Shown piece after piece: positions 11,090-19,159 of a stretch of 64,000 nucleotides of DNA. Below the pieces are notes generated by a model, which was not told the origin of the DNA, searched no databases, and saw only the letters and a program-made list of their open reading frames with translations. The stretch is taken from positions 1,364,001-1,428,000 of the forward strand of contig NZ_FQVX01000001.1 of the NCBI RefSeq assembly GCF_900129495.1. The letters are read 5' to 3'. Source of the DNA: Geodermatophilus nigrescens. Lineage in GTDB: Bacteria > Actinomycetota > Actinomycetes > Mycobacteriales > Geodermatophilaceae. Within the stretch, counting starts at the first letter, position 1. The number at the start of each line of letters is the position of its first letter. The position numbers were made by a program, and so were the translations under genes.

Positions 11090-11659
11090 TCAGTCCCGGT
11101 CGCGCTGCCGCTCGATCGCCTCGAGCACCGTCTTGCGGCCCTTCCCGAGGTCGCGCTCGGCCTTCTCCGCGCGGTCGAGCTGCGAGTCGCCGTGCATGCG
11201 GCCCACCGCGCGCCTCGCCTCGTCGGCCTTCGCGTCGAGCAGCTCGGCGGCCTTCCGCGCCTCCTTGGCGGCGTCGGTGTTGGCGACGTGCTGCTCCTCG
11301 CCGTGCCGCTTGCGGGAGTCCGTGGCGCGCTTCTCCTCGTCGGAGAGCAGCTCCCAGGCGGCGTCCGGCAGGTACCGCTTCGTGCCGCCCTCGCCCCGGG
11401 CACGGTCGCCGCCGTCGGCGGTGTGCCAGTCCTGGCCGGTCCACTCCTGCAGGTGCCGCTGGGACTCGGTGCGCTCGCCCTCGTGCACGTAGCCGCCGCC
11501 CTGGGCCTCGTACTCGTGCGCGAGGAGCTGGCTCTTGCGGGCGCTCCACTGGCCGGGCTGCCCGCCCCTGTCGCCGGCCTTGATCTCCTCCTTGAGCCGC
11601 TCGCGCAGCTCCGGGTCCGTGTAGTCCCTGGCGTAGTCCTCCGCCGACTTCCCGCTCAT
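11090..11659 (-). CDS. DUF5872-like charged protein
   Basis: 189 residues, strongly hydrophilic, rich in Lys, Glu, Arg and Asp, with no membrane segment. The N-terminal half DYTDPELRERLKEEIKAGDR, then GGQPGQWSARKSQLLAHEYE and TKRYLPDAAWELLSDEEKRATD, is the conserved DUF5872 block as I remember it. The C-terminal third (EARKAAELLDAKADEARRA onward) is a likely coiled coil. Function is unknown; the family is often described only as hypothetical in actinobacteria. The ATG at 11659 was chosen because conservation begins there; in-frame codons further upstream lie inside the IclR gene. Monocistronic. Confidence 0.8.
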   Translation of the reverse strand: MSGKSAEDYARDYTDPELRERLKEEIKAGDRGGQPGQWSARKSQLLAHEYEAQGGGYVHEGERTESQRHLQEWTGQDWHTADGGDRARGEGGTKRYLPDAAWELLSDEEKRATDSRKRHGEEQHVANTDAAKEARKAAELLDAKADEARRAVGRMHGDSQLDRAEKAERDLGKGRKTVLEAIERQRDRD

Positions 11660-11688
11660 GGGCCGGGGGTACCCGATCCCGCCGCGTC

Positions 11689-12507
11689 TCATCCGGCGGA
11701 CCGCGACCGGTCCACCTCCACGTGCGGCCGGGACTGCCACCGCGCCCAGTCGGCGCTCACCTCGCCGGCGGTGCGCAGCAGCGCGGGCAGGTGCTCGGCG
11801 AGCAGGACCTCGGTGGAGGTCTCCGCGGCGTGCACGGTCACGTTCATCGCCGCCCGCACCGCGCCGTGCCCGTCGCGCACCGGGACGGCGACCGACCGGA
11901 CCCCGGGCGCGAGCTCCTCGTCGGCCAGCGCCCAGCCGCGGGCGCGCACCTCCGTGAGCTCCTCGCGCAGCTGCTCGGGCGAGCGCCCGATGTAGGGCGG
12001 CAGGCCCGAGCGGCTCGGCTGGGCGAGGACGGCGTCCAGCTCCCCGGCCGGCAGCGCGGCCAGCAGCACCTTGCCCTGCGACGTCTGCGCGGCGGGGAAG
12101 CGCGTGCCGATCTCCACGCGCAGGGTGATCAGCTTGGGCACCGACACCCGGGCCACGTAGACGATGTCGGACCCGTCGAGCTGCGCCATCGACGACGACT
12201 CGCCGGTGCGCGCGACCAGCGCCTCCAGGTGCGGCCGGGCGACGTCCCACAGCCCCAGCGCGCCGACGTAGGCCATGCCGAGCGACAGCACCTTCGGCGT
12301 CAGCGAGAACGTCCCCCCGGCCGACCGGACGTAGCCGAGCTCCTCGAGCGTGAGCAGCAGCCGCCGCGCCGTCGGGCGGGCGAGCCCGGCGGCCGCGGCG
12401 ACCTCCGACAGGGACATCGCCGGCCGGTCGGCACCGAAGGAGGTGAGCACGTCCAGGCCGCGCGCCAGCGCCTCGACGAAGTCCGGTCCCTCACCGCGTC
12501 CGGCCAC
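11689..12507 (-). CDS. IclR-family transcriptional regulator
   Basis: 272 residues. The N-terminal winged HTH is ALARGLDVLTSFGADRPAMS to AGLARPTARRLLLTLEELGYV; the C-terminal GAF-like effector domain includes SSSMAQLDGSDIVYVARV, GTRFPAAQTSQGKVLLAALP, and RGWALADEELAPGVRSVAVPV. This is the PcaR/PobR-type subgroup that controls aromatic-acid catabolism. GTG start, 9 bp after the amidohydrolase stop, so the two are co-transcribed. The divergent gap at 14011-14224 contains a plausible operator between two opposed -35 boxes. It likely senses a pathway substrate or intermediate of the ring-cleavage operon across the gap. Confidence 0.9.
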   Translation of the reverse strand: MAGRGEGPDFVEALARGLDVLTSFGADRPAMSLSEVAAAAGLARPTARRLLLTLEELGYVRSAGGTFSLTPKVLSLGMAYVGALGLWDVARPHLEALVARTGESSSMAQLDGSDIVYVARVSVPKLITLRVEIGTRFPAAQTSQGKVLLAALPAGELDAVLAQPSRSGLPPYIGRSPEQLREELTEVRARGWALADEELAPGVRSVAVPVRDGHGAVRAAMNVTVHAAETSTEVLLAEHLPALLRTAGEVSADWARWQSRPHVEVDRSRSAG

Positions 12508-12516
12508 GGCGGTGCC

Positions 12517-14010
12517 TCAGCGCTCCCCGGCCAGGTGCCGCTCGAAGGCCTCCTCGCGGGCGGCGTGCGTGGTCTCCGAGCGGTAGTCGGTGTACTGGTA
12601 CGGGTTGTCGAGCACCTTGCCCTCGGGCAGCTCCGGGTCCATGCCGGACTCCCAGACGTCCGCGCCCATGTCGGCGCGCAGGTGCTCCACGGTCGCCTCG
12701 ACCTCGCGCCGCACGGCGGCCAGGTCGACGCCGACCAGCCGGTGCTGCGACTTCACGACCCGCCCGTCGACGAGCACCGTGTGCACGTCGCCGCGCTGCG
12801 CCTGGAAGGCCACGTGGCCGTAGGGGTGCAGCAGCGGGAAGGACACCGGCGAGGCGTCGTTCTTGAGCAGCACGACGTCGGCCTTCGCGCCCGGCACGAG
12901 GCGCCCGAGGTCGTCGCGGCCGAGCGCCGCCGCCCCGCCGCGGGTGGCCCACTGCACGACGTGCTGCGCGCGCAGCGCCAGGTGGGTGACCGTCTCGCCC
13001 TTGAGGTGGGCCTCGAAGTGCTCGCGGGAGCGGTCGGCGCCGAGCGTCGTGCGCATCGCGGAGAACAGGTCGCCGCTCCACCACACGCTGGTGTCCATCG
13101 ACAGCGACACCGGGATGCCGTGGGCGCGCACCTGCCAGGTGGGCGGGTAGCCCTGGCCGGCGCTCTGCTCGGACTCCGTGGACACCGAGATCGACCCGCC
13201 GGTGGCGGCGATGCGGTGGTAGCTGTCGGGGGACAGCGACGCGGCGTGCACGTAGACGGTCTCCGGGGTGGCGAAGCCGTGCTCGTGCATGAGCCGGATG
13301 CCGTCGTCGTTGGTGGCGCCCCAGACGCCGGCGTGCGTGGTCACCGGCAGGCCGAGGTCGCGGGCCACCTCGAACGCCGCCTTCTCGGGGAAGGCCGGGT
13401 CGCCGGTGACGTCGAAGGCGAGCTGGACGTCGAACAGGTCGCCGGCGCCGGTGCGGCGGCGCTCGAGGAAGGCCTGCACGGCCTTGTCGGCGGTCCACTC
13501 CCACGGCGCGGCCTGGATGTTGCCGTAGGCGAGCACGTACCGGCCGGGCACCGACTGCAGGGCGTCGACGGCGGCCTCCGCGTGGTCGACCGTCTGCAGC
13601 CCGTGCGACCAGTCGACGACGGTGGTGACGCCGGCGTCCAGCGCCTCGACGGCGGCCAGCCGGTTGCCGGCGGCGACGTCCTCGGGGCGGAAGCGGCGGC
13701 CGTGCTCGAGGTAGTACCAGACGAAGTACTGGGTGAGGGACCAGTCGGCGCCGTAGCCGCGCATGGCCGTCTGCCACATGTGCCGGTGGGTGTCGATCAT
13801 CCCGGGCATCACGATGCCCCCGGTGGCGTCGACCTCCTCGGTGCCCTCGGGGACCTCCAGCGCCGGCCCGACGGCGGCGATGCGGTCGCCGACGACGAGG
13901 ACGTCGGCGTCGCGCAGCACGGTGCCGGCGTCGTCCATGGTGAGCACCGTGCCGCCGCGGAGGACGACGGGGCGGCCGGCCTGCGGGGCGGGGGTCTCGG
14001 GCTGGGTCAC
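12517..14010 (-). CDS. amidohydrolase (TrzA/AtzA/cytosine-deaminase-like)
   Basis: 497 residues. Metal site 1 is in PGMIDTHRHMWQTAMRG (HxH), a further His lies in LPVTTHAGVWG, another in VYVHAASLS, and the metal-binding Asp in VSLSMDTSVWW. The ends fold as the usual composite beta-sandwich (VVLRGGTVLTMDDAGT, then LVPGAKADVVLLKNDASPV). This is the COG0402 group of deaminases and halohydrolases acting on heterocycles or aromatic amines. GTG start with GGAG upstream. It is co-transcribed with IclR and divergent from the CoA-transferase/dioxygenase operon, so it probably prepares the substrate of that pathway by deamination or dehalogenation. The substrate is unknown. Confidence 0.88.
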   Translation of the reverse strand: MTQPETPAPQAGRPVVLRGGTVLTMDDAGTVLRDADVLVVGDRIAAVGPALEVPEGTEEVDATGGIVMPGMIDTHRHMWQTAMRGYGADWSLTQYFVWYYLEHGRRFRPEDVAAGNRLAAVEALDAGVTTVVDWSHGLQTVDHAEAAVDALQSVPGRYVLAYGNIQAAPWEWTADKAVQAFLERRRTGAGDLFDVQLAFDVTGDPAFPEKAAFEVARDLGLPVTTHAGVWGATNDDGIRLMHEHGFATPETVYVHAASLSPDSYHRIAATGGSISVSTESEQSAGQGYPPTWQVRAHGIPVSLSMDTSVWWSGDLFSAMRTTLGADRSREHFEAHLKGETVTHLALRAQHVVQWATRGGAAALGRDDLGRLVPGAKADVVLLKNDASPVSFPLLHPYGHVAFQAQRGDVHTVLVDGRVVKSQHRLVGVDLAAVRREVEATVEHLRADMGADVWESGMDPELPEGKVLDNPYQYTDYRSETTHAAREEAFERHLAGER

Positions 14011-14108
14011 GGAGGTCTCCTCGGACGTCGGGCGACGAGAGCGGACGAGCGTCCGTCCAGCGGACGCGAGCTCGGATCGGCGTCACCCTGCGCGTGACCT
14101 GCTGCACA

Positions 14109-14160
14109 TGTCAAGCGCAGGGCTGTGCGGTTGACACAGGTCAGCACCGGTGCCCAGGAT
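14109..14160. promoter_or_regulatory. divergent promoters and putative IclR operator
   Basis: TTGACA occurs at 14131-14136 on the plus strand and at 14114-14109 on the minus strand, pointing away from each other and separated by 16 bp. The spacer GCGCAGGGCTGTGCGG contains CGCA-GGGCTG-TGCG, an inverted repeat that could bind IclR. Downstream of the plus box, CAGGAT (14155-14160) is a weak -10 at 18-bp spacing. The minus-strand -10 is unclear. Confidence 0.45.
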
Positions 14161-14224
14161 CGGCGCCACCGGCGGACGCCCGTCCGTGCCAGCGGCACCC
14201 GAGCACGAGGAGCGCGGAGCGACG

Positions 14225-15415
14225 ATGACGGCAGGACCGGCCGGAACCGGCGCACCGCCACCCTCGGGCCCGCTCGCCGGGCTGCTGGTGGCCGACTTCT
14301 CCCGCATCCTCGCCGGCCCCTACGCCACGATGTTGATGGCCGACCTCGGCGCGGAGGTGGTCAAGGTCGAGGGGCCCGGCGGCGACGACACCCGCACCTG
14401 GCAGCCCCCCGTCCGGGACGGCGTGTCCACCTACTACCTGGGTGTCAACCGCAACAAGCGGTCGGTGGCCCTGGACCTGAAGGACGACGCCGACCTCGCC
14501 GCCGCGCGCGAGCTCGCCCGCCGCGCCGACGTCGTGGTGGAGAACTTCAAGCCCGGCGGCCTGGCCCGCTTCGGCCTGGACTACGACTCGGTCGCCGCGA
14601 CCAACCCCGCCGTCGTGTACGCCTCGATCAGCGGCTTCGGCAGCGGTCCCGGCGGGCGCTCGCTGCCGGGCTACGACCTCATCGTGCAGGCGATCTCGGG
14701 CCTGATGAGCCTCACCGGCGACCCGGACGGCGACCCGTACCGCGCCGGCGTCGCCGTCTTCGACGTGATGGCCGGGCTGCACGCCACCATCGGCGTGCTG
14801 TCGGCGCTCAACGCCCGGCACGCCACCGGGCGGGGCCAGCACGTCGAGGTCAACCTGCTCGCGAGCGCTCTGTCGGGGCTGGTCAACCAGTCGTCGGCGT
14901 TCGTGGCCGGCGACGTCGTCCCGTTCCGGATGGGCAACAGCCACCCGAGCCTGTTCCCCTACGAGCCGCTGCCCTGCGCCGACGGCGACCTCATCGTGAC
15001 CGCCGGCAACGACGGCCAGTTCCGCAGGCTGTGCGAGGTGCTCGGCCTCCCGGAGCTGCCCGAGGACCCGCGCTTCCTGCACAACGAGGACCGCACCGCG
15101 AACCGCGAGGAGCTGCGGCCGCTGCTGGTCGAGCGGCTGCGCACCCGCACCAAGATGGAGTGGTTCCGCGACATCATCGCCGCGGGCGTGCCGTGCGGGC
15201 CGATCAACACGATCGACCAGGGCGTCGCCTTCGCCGAGGAGGTCGGCCTCGACCCGGTCGTCGTCGCCGGCGAGGGCGCGGCGGCCGTGCCGTCGATCCG
15301 CAACCCGATCCGCTTCTCCGCCACCGCCGCCGAGTACCGGCTGCCGCCGCCGGGGCTCGACGAGCACGGCGCGGAGATCCGCCGCTGGCTGGCTGAGGGG
15401 GAGGAGACGCCGTGA
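14225..15415 (+). CDS. CaiB/BaiF-family (class III) CoA-transferase
   Basis: 396 residues. N-terminal LLVADFSRILAGPYATMLMADLGAEVVKVE, then YYLGVNRNKRSVALDLK, and the active-site Asp151 in GYDLIVQAISGLMSLTG, the aspartate that carries the CoA thioester in this family. The C-terminal part contains VPCGPINTIDQ. The start ATG 14225 follows GAGGAG and GGAG sequences. It would move CoA between two carboxylates, for example from succinyl-CoA or acetyl-CoA to a pathway acid. The stop overlaps the citryl-CoA-lyase-like gene by 4 bp, so its product is probably the CoA ester cleaved by that enzyme. Confidence 0.92.
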   Translation: MTAGPAGTGAPPPSGPLAGLLVADFSRILAGPYATMLMADLGAEVVKVEGPGGDDTRTWQPPVRDGVSTYYLGVNRNKRSVALDLKDDADLAAARELARRADVVVENFKPGGLARFGLDYDSVAATNPAVVYASISGFGSGPGGRSLPGYDLIVQAISGLMSLTGDPDGDPYRAGVAVFDVMAGLHATIGVLSALNARHATGRGQHVEVNLLASALSGLVNQSSAFVAGDVVPFRMGNSHPSLFPYEPLPCADGDLIVTAGNDGQFRRLCEVLGLPELPEDPRFLHNEDRTANREELRPLLVERLRTRTKMEWFRDIIAAGVPCGPINTIDQGVAFAEEVGLDPVVVAGEGAAAVPSIRNPIRFSATAAEYRLPPPGLDEHGAEIRRWLAEGEETP

Positions 15416-16236
15416 GCGCGGAGGAGGGCTACCCGACGGCGCTGGGCGCCTCGAGCCGGGAGTCGATCACCCTGCTCGGCACCGACCTCGCCCGCGACGT
15501 CATGGGCTCGGTCGGCTTCGGCGAGCTCGCCTTCTGGCTGGCCACCCAGCGCCGGCCCACCGCGGGGGAGACGCGGGTGTTCGAGGCGGTGCTCGCCGCG
15601 CTCGCCGACCACGGTTTCACCCCGACGGCGATCGTCACCCGGCTGACCTGGCTGTCCGCGCCGGACTCGGTGCAGGGCGCGCTGGCCGCGGGCCTGCTCG
15701 GCGGCGGCTCGCGGTTCCTCGGCGTCACGGAGGACTGCGGCCGCTTCCTGCACGGGGTCCTGGCCGCCACCGGGGAGCTGCCGACCGACGACGCCGGCTG
15801 GGACGCCCTCGCGCTGGAGACCGTCACCGCGCAGCGGGCCGCCGGCCGGTTCGTCCCGGGCCTCGGGCACCACGTGCACAAGGACGGCGACCCGCGCACC
15901 CCGCGGCTGTTCGAGATCGCCGCCGAGGAGGGCCTGGTCGGCCCGCACCTGTCCCTGTTCGCCGCGATCGGCCGGGCGCACCCGCAGGTGCTCGGGCGGA
16001 CGCTGCCGCTCAACGGCGCCGGTGTCTGCGGGGCGGCGCTGGCCGACCTCGGCCTGCCGCTGGAGCTGCTGCGCGGCTTCGCGCTGCTCGCCCGCACCGC
16101 CGGGCTCATCGGCCAGCTCGCCGAGGAGATCCGGCACCCGGTCGCCAACGAGGTCTTCCTGTCGGTCGACCTGCACAACCGCTCCGTCGCCCCGGACCCG
16201 TACGAGCCCGAGACCCTGGGAGGCAGTCGTGGCTGA
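15412..16236 (+). CDS. citryl-CoA lyase-like / short citrate-synthase-fold enzyme
   Basis: 274 residues, much shorter than citrate synthase (about 370-430), as in stand-alone citryl-CoA lyases. The C-terminal citrate-synthase signature is present as FVPGLGHHVHKDGDPRTPRL with the active-site His. The N-terminal LGTDLARDVMGSVGFGELAFWLATQ is the family start. Such enzymes cleave (or form) 3-hydroxy-3-carboxyacyl-CoA: citryl-CoA to acetyl-CoA plus oxaloacetate, or analogous compounds. Between a CoA-transferase and LigB/LigA genes it could split the CoA ester of a citrate- or citramalate-like intermediate made after ring opening. Family call is good; the reaction in this pathway is inferred. It overlaps LigB by 8 bp. 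Confidence 0.82.
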   Translation: MSAEEGYPTALGASSRESITLLGTDLARDVMGSVGFGELAFWLATQRRPTAGETRVFEAVLAALADHGFTPTAIVTRLTWLSAPDSVQGALAAGLLGGGSRFLGVTEDCGRFLHGVLAATGELPTDDAGWDALALETVTAQRAAGRFVPGLGHHVHKDGDPRTPRLFEIAAEEGLVGPHLSLFAAIGRAHPQVLGRTLPLNGAGVCGAALADLGLPLELLRGFALLARTAGLIGQLAEEIRHPVANEVFLSVDLHNRSVAPDPYEPETLGGSRG

Positions 16237-17107
16237 GCTGGCCGCGGTCATCGCATCGACCCACCACCCCTTCTACTATCGGGCGAGCACCTCGACCGGT
16301 GCCGACCGGCCGCCGTTCGCCGACGAGTGGGTGGCCAAGATCGAGCGGTTCCGCGAGACCCTGACGCGGGCGGAGCCCGACGTGCTGGTGATGGTCGGCA
16401 GCGACCACTTCCACCAGCTGTGGCTGGACAACATGCCGCAGTTCCTCGTGGGCAAGGCGCCGTTCTTCGACGCCAACTTCTACAACGAGGAGCGCGAGTT
16501 CGGCCTGCCGCGGATGACGCTGCGCGGCGAGGAGGACCTGGCCGCGCACCTGCTGCGCGACGGCCTCGACCGCGACTTCGACCTCGCGTTCTCCAACGAG
16601 CTGCGGATCGACCACAGCATCACGTGCCCGATCATCACGCTGCGCCCGCAGGCCGACCTGCCGATCGTGCCGGTGTACACGAACATCTTCGCCCCGCCCC
16701 TGCCACAGCCGAGGCGCTTCGTGCAGCTGGGCCGGGCGATCCGCGAGATGGTCGAGTCCTGGGAGTCCGACAAGCGGGTCGCGGTCATCGGCACCGGCCA
16801 CCTGAGCCTCGAGCTCGGCGGCCCGCGCCAGTTCGGCGAGCACGGGCCCGACCCGGAGTTCGACCGCAAGGCCGTCGAGTGGATCGCCTCCGGCGACATC
16901 GAGGGCTGCCTCGCCGAGGTGTCGCTGGACTCCCTGCACCAGCCGGGCAACGCCACCCACGGCTTCATGGACTTCATGCTGATGATGGGCGTGGCCGGGG
17001 AGGGCCGGAAGGCCGACCACGTGGACACCCTCGACCTGTTCCACACCATGGAGGCGTACTTCACCTGGTACCCGAACGGCGTCCCCGGAGAGGCGGCCTC
17101 GGCATGA
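16229..17107 (+). CDS. LigB-type extradiol ring-cleavage dioxygenase, catalytic (beta) subunit
   Basis: 292 residues. The N-terminus VIASTHHPFYY holds the first iron-ligand His pair, followed by VLVMVGSDHFHQLW with the second His region, ELRIDHSITCPIITLRPQ and VAVIGTGHLSLELGGPRQFG, the family order of class III (LigB) extradiol dioxygenases. The GTG at 16229 is preceded by GGGAGG. The separate small alpha subunit follows with a 4-bp overlap, as in protocatechuate 4,5-dioxygenase (LigAB). It would use Fe(II) and O2 to open a catechol-type ring meta to the hydroxyls. The substrate (protocatechuate, gallate or another dihydroxy aromatic) is not determined. Confidence 0.88.
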   Translation: MAELAAVIASTHHPFYYRASTSTGADRPPFADEWVAKIERFRETLTRAEPDVLVMVGSDHFHQLWLDNMPQFLVGKAPFFDANFYNEEREFGLPRMTLRGEEDLAAHLLRDGLDRDFDLAFSNELRIDHSITCPIITLRPQADLPIVPVYTNIFAPPLPQPRRFVQLGRAIREMVESWESDKRVAVIGTGHLSLELGGPRQFGEHGPDPEFDRKAVEWIASGDIEGCLAEVSLDSLHQPGNATHGFMDFMLMMGVAGEGRKADHVDTLDLFHTMEAYFTWYPNGVPGEAASA

Positions 17108-17463
17108 GCCGGTACCTGCTGGACAAGTTCCTCTACACCGTCGACCGCGACCCCGAGCTGGTCGAGCGCTACCGCGAGGACCCGGCCGGCACGGTCGAGT
17201 GGTGGGAGGCCGAGATGGCCAACCGCATCCTCAACTGCACCTCCGACGAGCGCTCCACCTGGCTGGAGTTCACCGAGGACGAGCGGCGGGCGCTGCGCGA
17301 GCACGACCACGTGACGCTGTTCCAGATGGGCGCCCACCCGTTCCTCACGCTCACGCTCTTCATCGCGATGTTCGAGCGCGACCACGGGCCGCTGGAGTAC
17401 CAGAAGGCCTACGGGAAGGCGATGGAGCACATCACGCTGCCCTATCCCGACATCACCACCTGA
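17104..17463 (+). CDS. LigA-type alpha subunit of extradiol dioxygenase
   Basis: 119 residues, the size of LigA. Conserved segments are YLLDKFLYTVDRDPELVERYREDP, LTEDERRALREHDHVTLFQMGAHPF-like text (here FTEDERRALREHDHVTLF) and the C-terminal helices around AMFERDHGPLEYQKAYG. In LigAB the alpha subunit caps the active site of the beta subunit and contacts the substrate. It overlaps LigB by 4 bp (ATGA), so the two are made in step. Confident as a partner of the upstream gene. Confidence 0.88.
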   Translation: MSRYLLDKFLYTVDRDPELVERYREDPAGTVEWWEAEMANRILNCTSDERSTWLEFTEDERRALREHDHVTLFQMGAHPFLTLTLFIAMFERDHGPLEYQKAYGKAMEHITLPYPDITT

Positions 17464-17480
17464 CGTGCGGGCGACCTGAC

Positions 17481-18452
17481 GTGCGCGCCGCCGTCGTCCG
17501 CGCGCCCGGGACGCCGCCCGGGCACGCCGAGCACCCCGACCCGGCCCCGGCGCCCGGCCGCAGCCTGGTCCGGGTCACCGCGGCGCCGATCGTGCCGCTG
17601 GACCTGCTCTGCGCGTCGGGCACCTCCTACCTCGGCGCCCCGGCCGTGCCGTACGTGCCGGGCGTGCAGGGGGTGGGGGTCGTCGAGGAGGGTGGCCGGC
17701 TGCCGGCCGGCACCCGGGTGTGGTTCGCGACGTCGGCCGGCATGGCCCCCGGCGACGGCGGCCTCGCCGAGCGGTGCTCGGTGGCCGACGACGACCTCGT
17801 GCCGCTGACCGCCGACCTGCCCGACGCCGCCGTCGCCGCGATCGGCCTGTCCGGCGTGGCCGCCTGGATGGCGCTGACCTGGCGCGGCCGGCTGCGGGCG
17901 GGCGAGCGGGTGCTCGTCCTCGGCGCGGGCGGCGCGGTCGGGCAGGCGGCGGTCGGCGCGGCGCGGGTGCTCGGCGCGTCCCGGGTGGTGGCGCTGGCGC
18001 GGTCGGCGGCCGGGCAGGAGCGGGCCCGCGCGGCCGGGGCGGACGCCGTCGTGCCCGCCCACGGCGACGCCGGCGTGTTGGCCGCGGCGCTCGGGGACGC
18101 GCTCGGCGGCGGGGCGGACGTCGTCGTCGACCCGGTCTTCGGCGTCGCCGCGACGGCCGCCGCGCGGGTGCTCGCGCCCGGCGGGCGGCTGGTCAACCTC
18201 GGCGGGGCGTCCGGCGACGAGGCGGTGTTCTCCTCCGCGGTGCTGCGCGGCCGGTCGGCGGAGGTGCTCGGCTACACGAACAACGCGCTCACCCCGGCGC
18301 AGCGCCGCACCGCGCTCGACGCCGTCCTCGCCGCCGCCGCGGCCGGGCAGGTCGCCGTCGCGCACGAGACGGTGCCGCTGGTCGAGGTGACCCGGGGGTG
18401 GGAGCGCCAGGCCGCCGGGGACGCCGGGACCCGCCTGGTCGTCGTCCCCTAG
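17481..18452 (+). CDS. zinc-independent quinone oxidoreductase / MDR alcohol dehydrogenase
   Basis: 323 residues with the medium-chain dehydrogenase layout: GroES-like N-terminal half (VRVTAAPIVPLDLLCASG, YVPGVQGVGVVEEGG), then a Rossmann half with VLVLGAGGAVGQAAVGAARVLGA in the NADPH-binding position, and a substrate lid. The zinc-ligand Cys/His residues of true alcohol dehydrogenases are absent, so it belongs to the quinone oxidoreductase (QOR) subgroup. GTG start at 17481, no clear ribosome site, 17 bp after the LigA stop; it is probably the last gene of the ring-cleavage operon. It may reduce an unsaturated or carbonyl intermediate. Its stop shares a CTAG with the convergent response regulator. 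Confidence 0.85.
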   Translation: MRAAVVRAPGTPPGHAEHPDPAPAPGRSLVRVTAAPIVPLDLLCASGTSYLGAPAVPYVPGVQGVGVVEEGGRLPAGTRVWFATSAGMAPGDGGLAERCSVADDDLVPLTADLPDAAVAAIGLSGVAAWMALTWRGRLRAGERVLVLGAGGAVGQAAVGAARVLGASRVVALARSAAGQERARAAGADAVVPAHGDAGVLAAALGDALGGGADVVVDPVFGVAATAAARVLAPGGRLVNLGGASGDEAVFSSAVLRGRSAEVLGYTNNALTPAQRRTALDAVLAAAAAGQVAVAHETVPLVEVTRGWERQAAGDAGTRLVVVP

Positions 18453-19159
18453 CCGCGGGACCGGCGGCCCGGGGCGCCGTCCTCCCGGCCGGGCCGGTGG
18501 TCCTCCTGTCCGCCGGGCGTCACGAGGCCGCTCTCGTAGGCGAGCACCACCGCCTGGACCCGTCCGCGGAGCCCGAGTTTTCCGAGGACGTGGTTGACGT
18601 GCGTCTTCACGGTGGCCTCCCCGACGACGAGCCGGGCGGCGATCGCGGCGTTGTCCAGTCCGCGCGCGACGAGCACGAGGACCTCCCGCTCGCGCTCGGT
18701 CAGGCCGCGCAGCGCGGGAGGCGCCCCGGCGCTGGGCGGCGGGCGCCGGACGTGCTCCTCGATGAGGCGCCGGGTGAGCTCGGGGGAGAGCAGGGCGTCC
18801 CCGGCCGCGACCGTCCCGATGCCGTCGACCAGGCGGTCGGGCGGCGTCGTCTTGAGCAGGAAGCCCGCGGCCCCCGCTCGCAGCGCGGCGTGCACGTACT
18901 CGTCCAGGCCGTAGGTGGTCAGGACCAGGACGCGGGCCGGGCTGCCCAGCCGGGTGAGCTCCCGCGTGGCCGCGATCCCGTCGAGGCCCGGCATGCGGAC
19001 GTCCATGAGGACGACGTCCGGACCGGTGCGACGGACGGCGTCCACGGCACGCCGTCCGTCGGGGGCCTCCGCGACCACCTCCACGCCGCGGGCCTCGAGG
19101 ACCAGCCGCAGGCCGGAGCGGACCAGCTCCTGGTCGTCGGCGACCACCACCCTGGTCAC
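18449..19159 (-). CDS. NarL/LuxR-type response regulator
   Basis: 236 residues. The receiver domain has the acidic pair VVADDQE, the phospho-acceptor Asp53 in VVLMDVRMPG, the Thr in VLVLTTYGLDEYV and the Lys in GFLLKTTPP. A LuxR-type HTH follows: LTEREREVLVLVARGLDNAAIAARL and the recognition helix EATVKTHVNHVLGKLGLRGR. The C-terminal 25 residues are an added charged tail. It overlaps the upstream kinase gene by 4 bp. It should bind DNA when phosphorylated, probably in the divergent gap at 20296-20446 where an inverted repeat is present. The stop codon overlaps the convergent oxidoreductase stop. Confidence 0.93.
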   Translation of the reverse strand: MTRVVVADDQELVRSGLRLVLEARGVEVVAEAPDGRRAVDAVRRTGPDVVLMDVRMPGLDGIAATRELTRLGSPARVLVLTTYGLDEYVHAALRAGAAGFLLKTTPPDRLVDGIGTVAAGDALLSPELTRRLIEEHVRRPPPSAGAPPALRGLTEREREVLVLVARGLDNAAIAARLVVGEATVKTHVNHVLGKLGLRGRVQAVVLAYESGLVTPGGQEDHRPGREDGAPGRRSRG

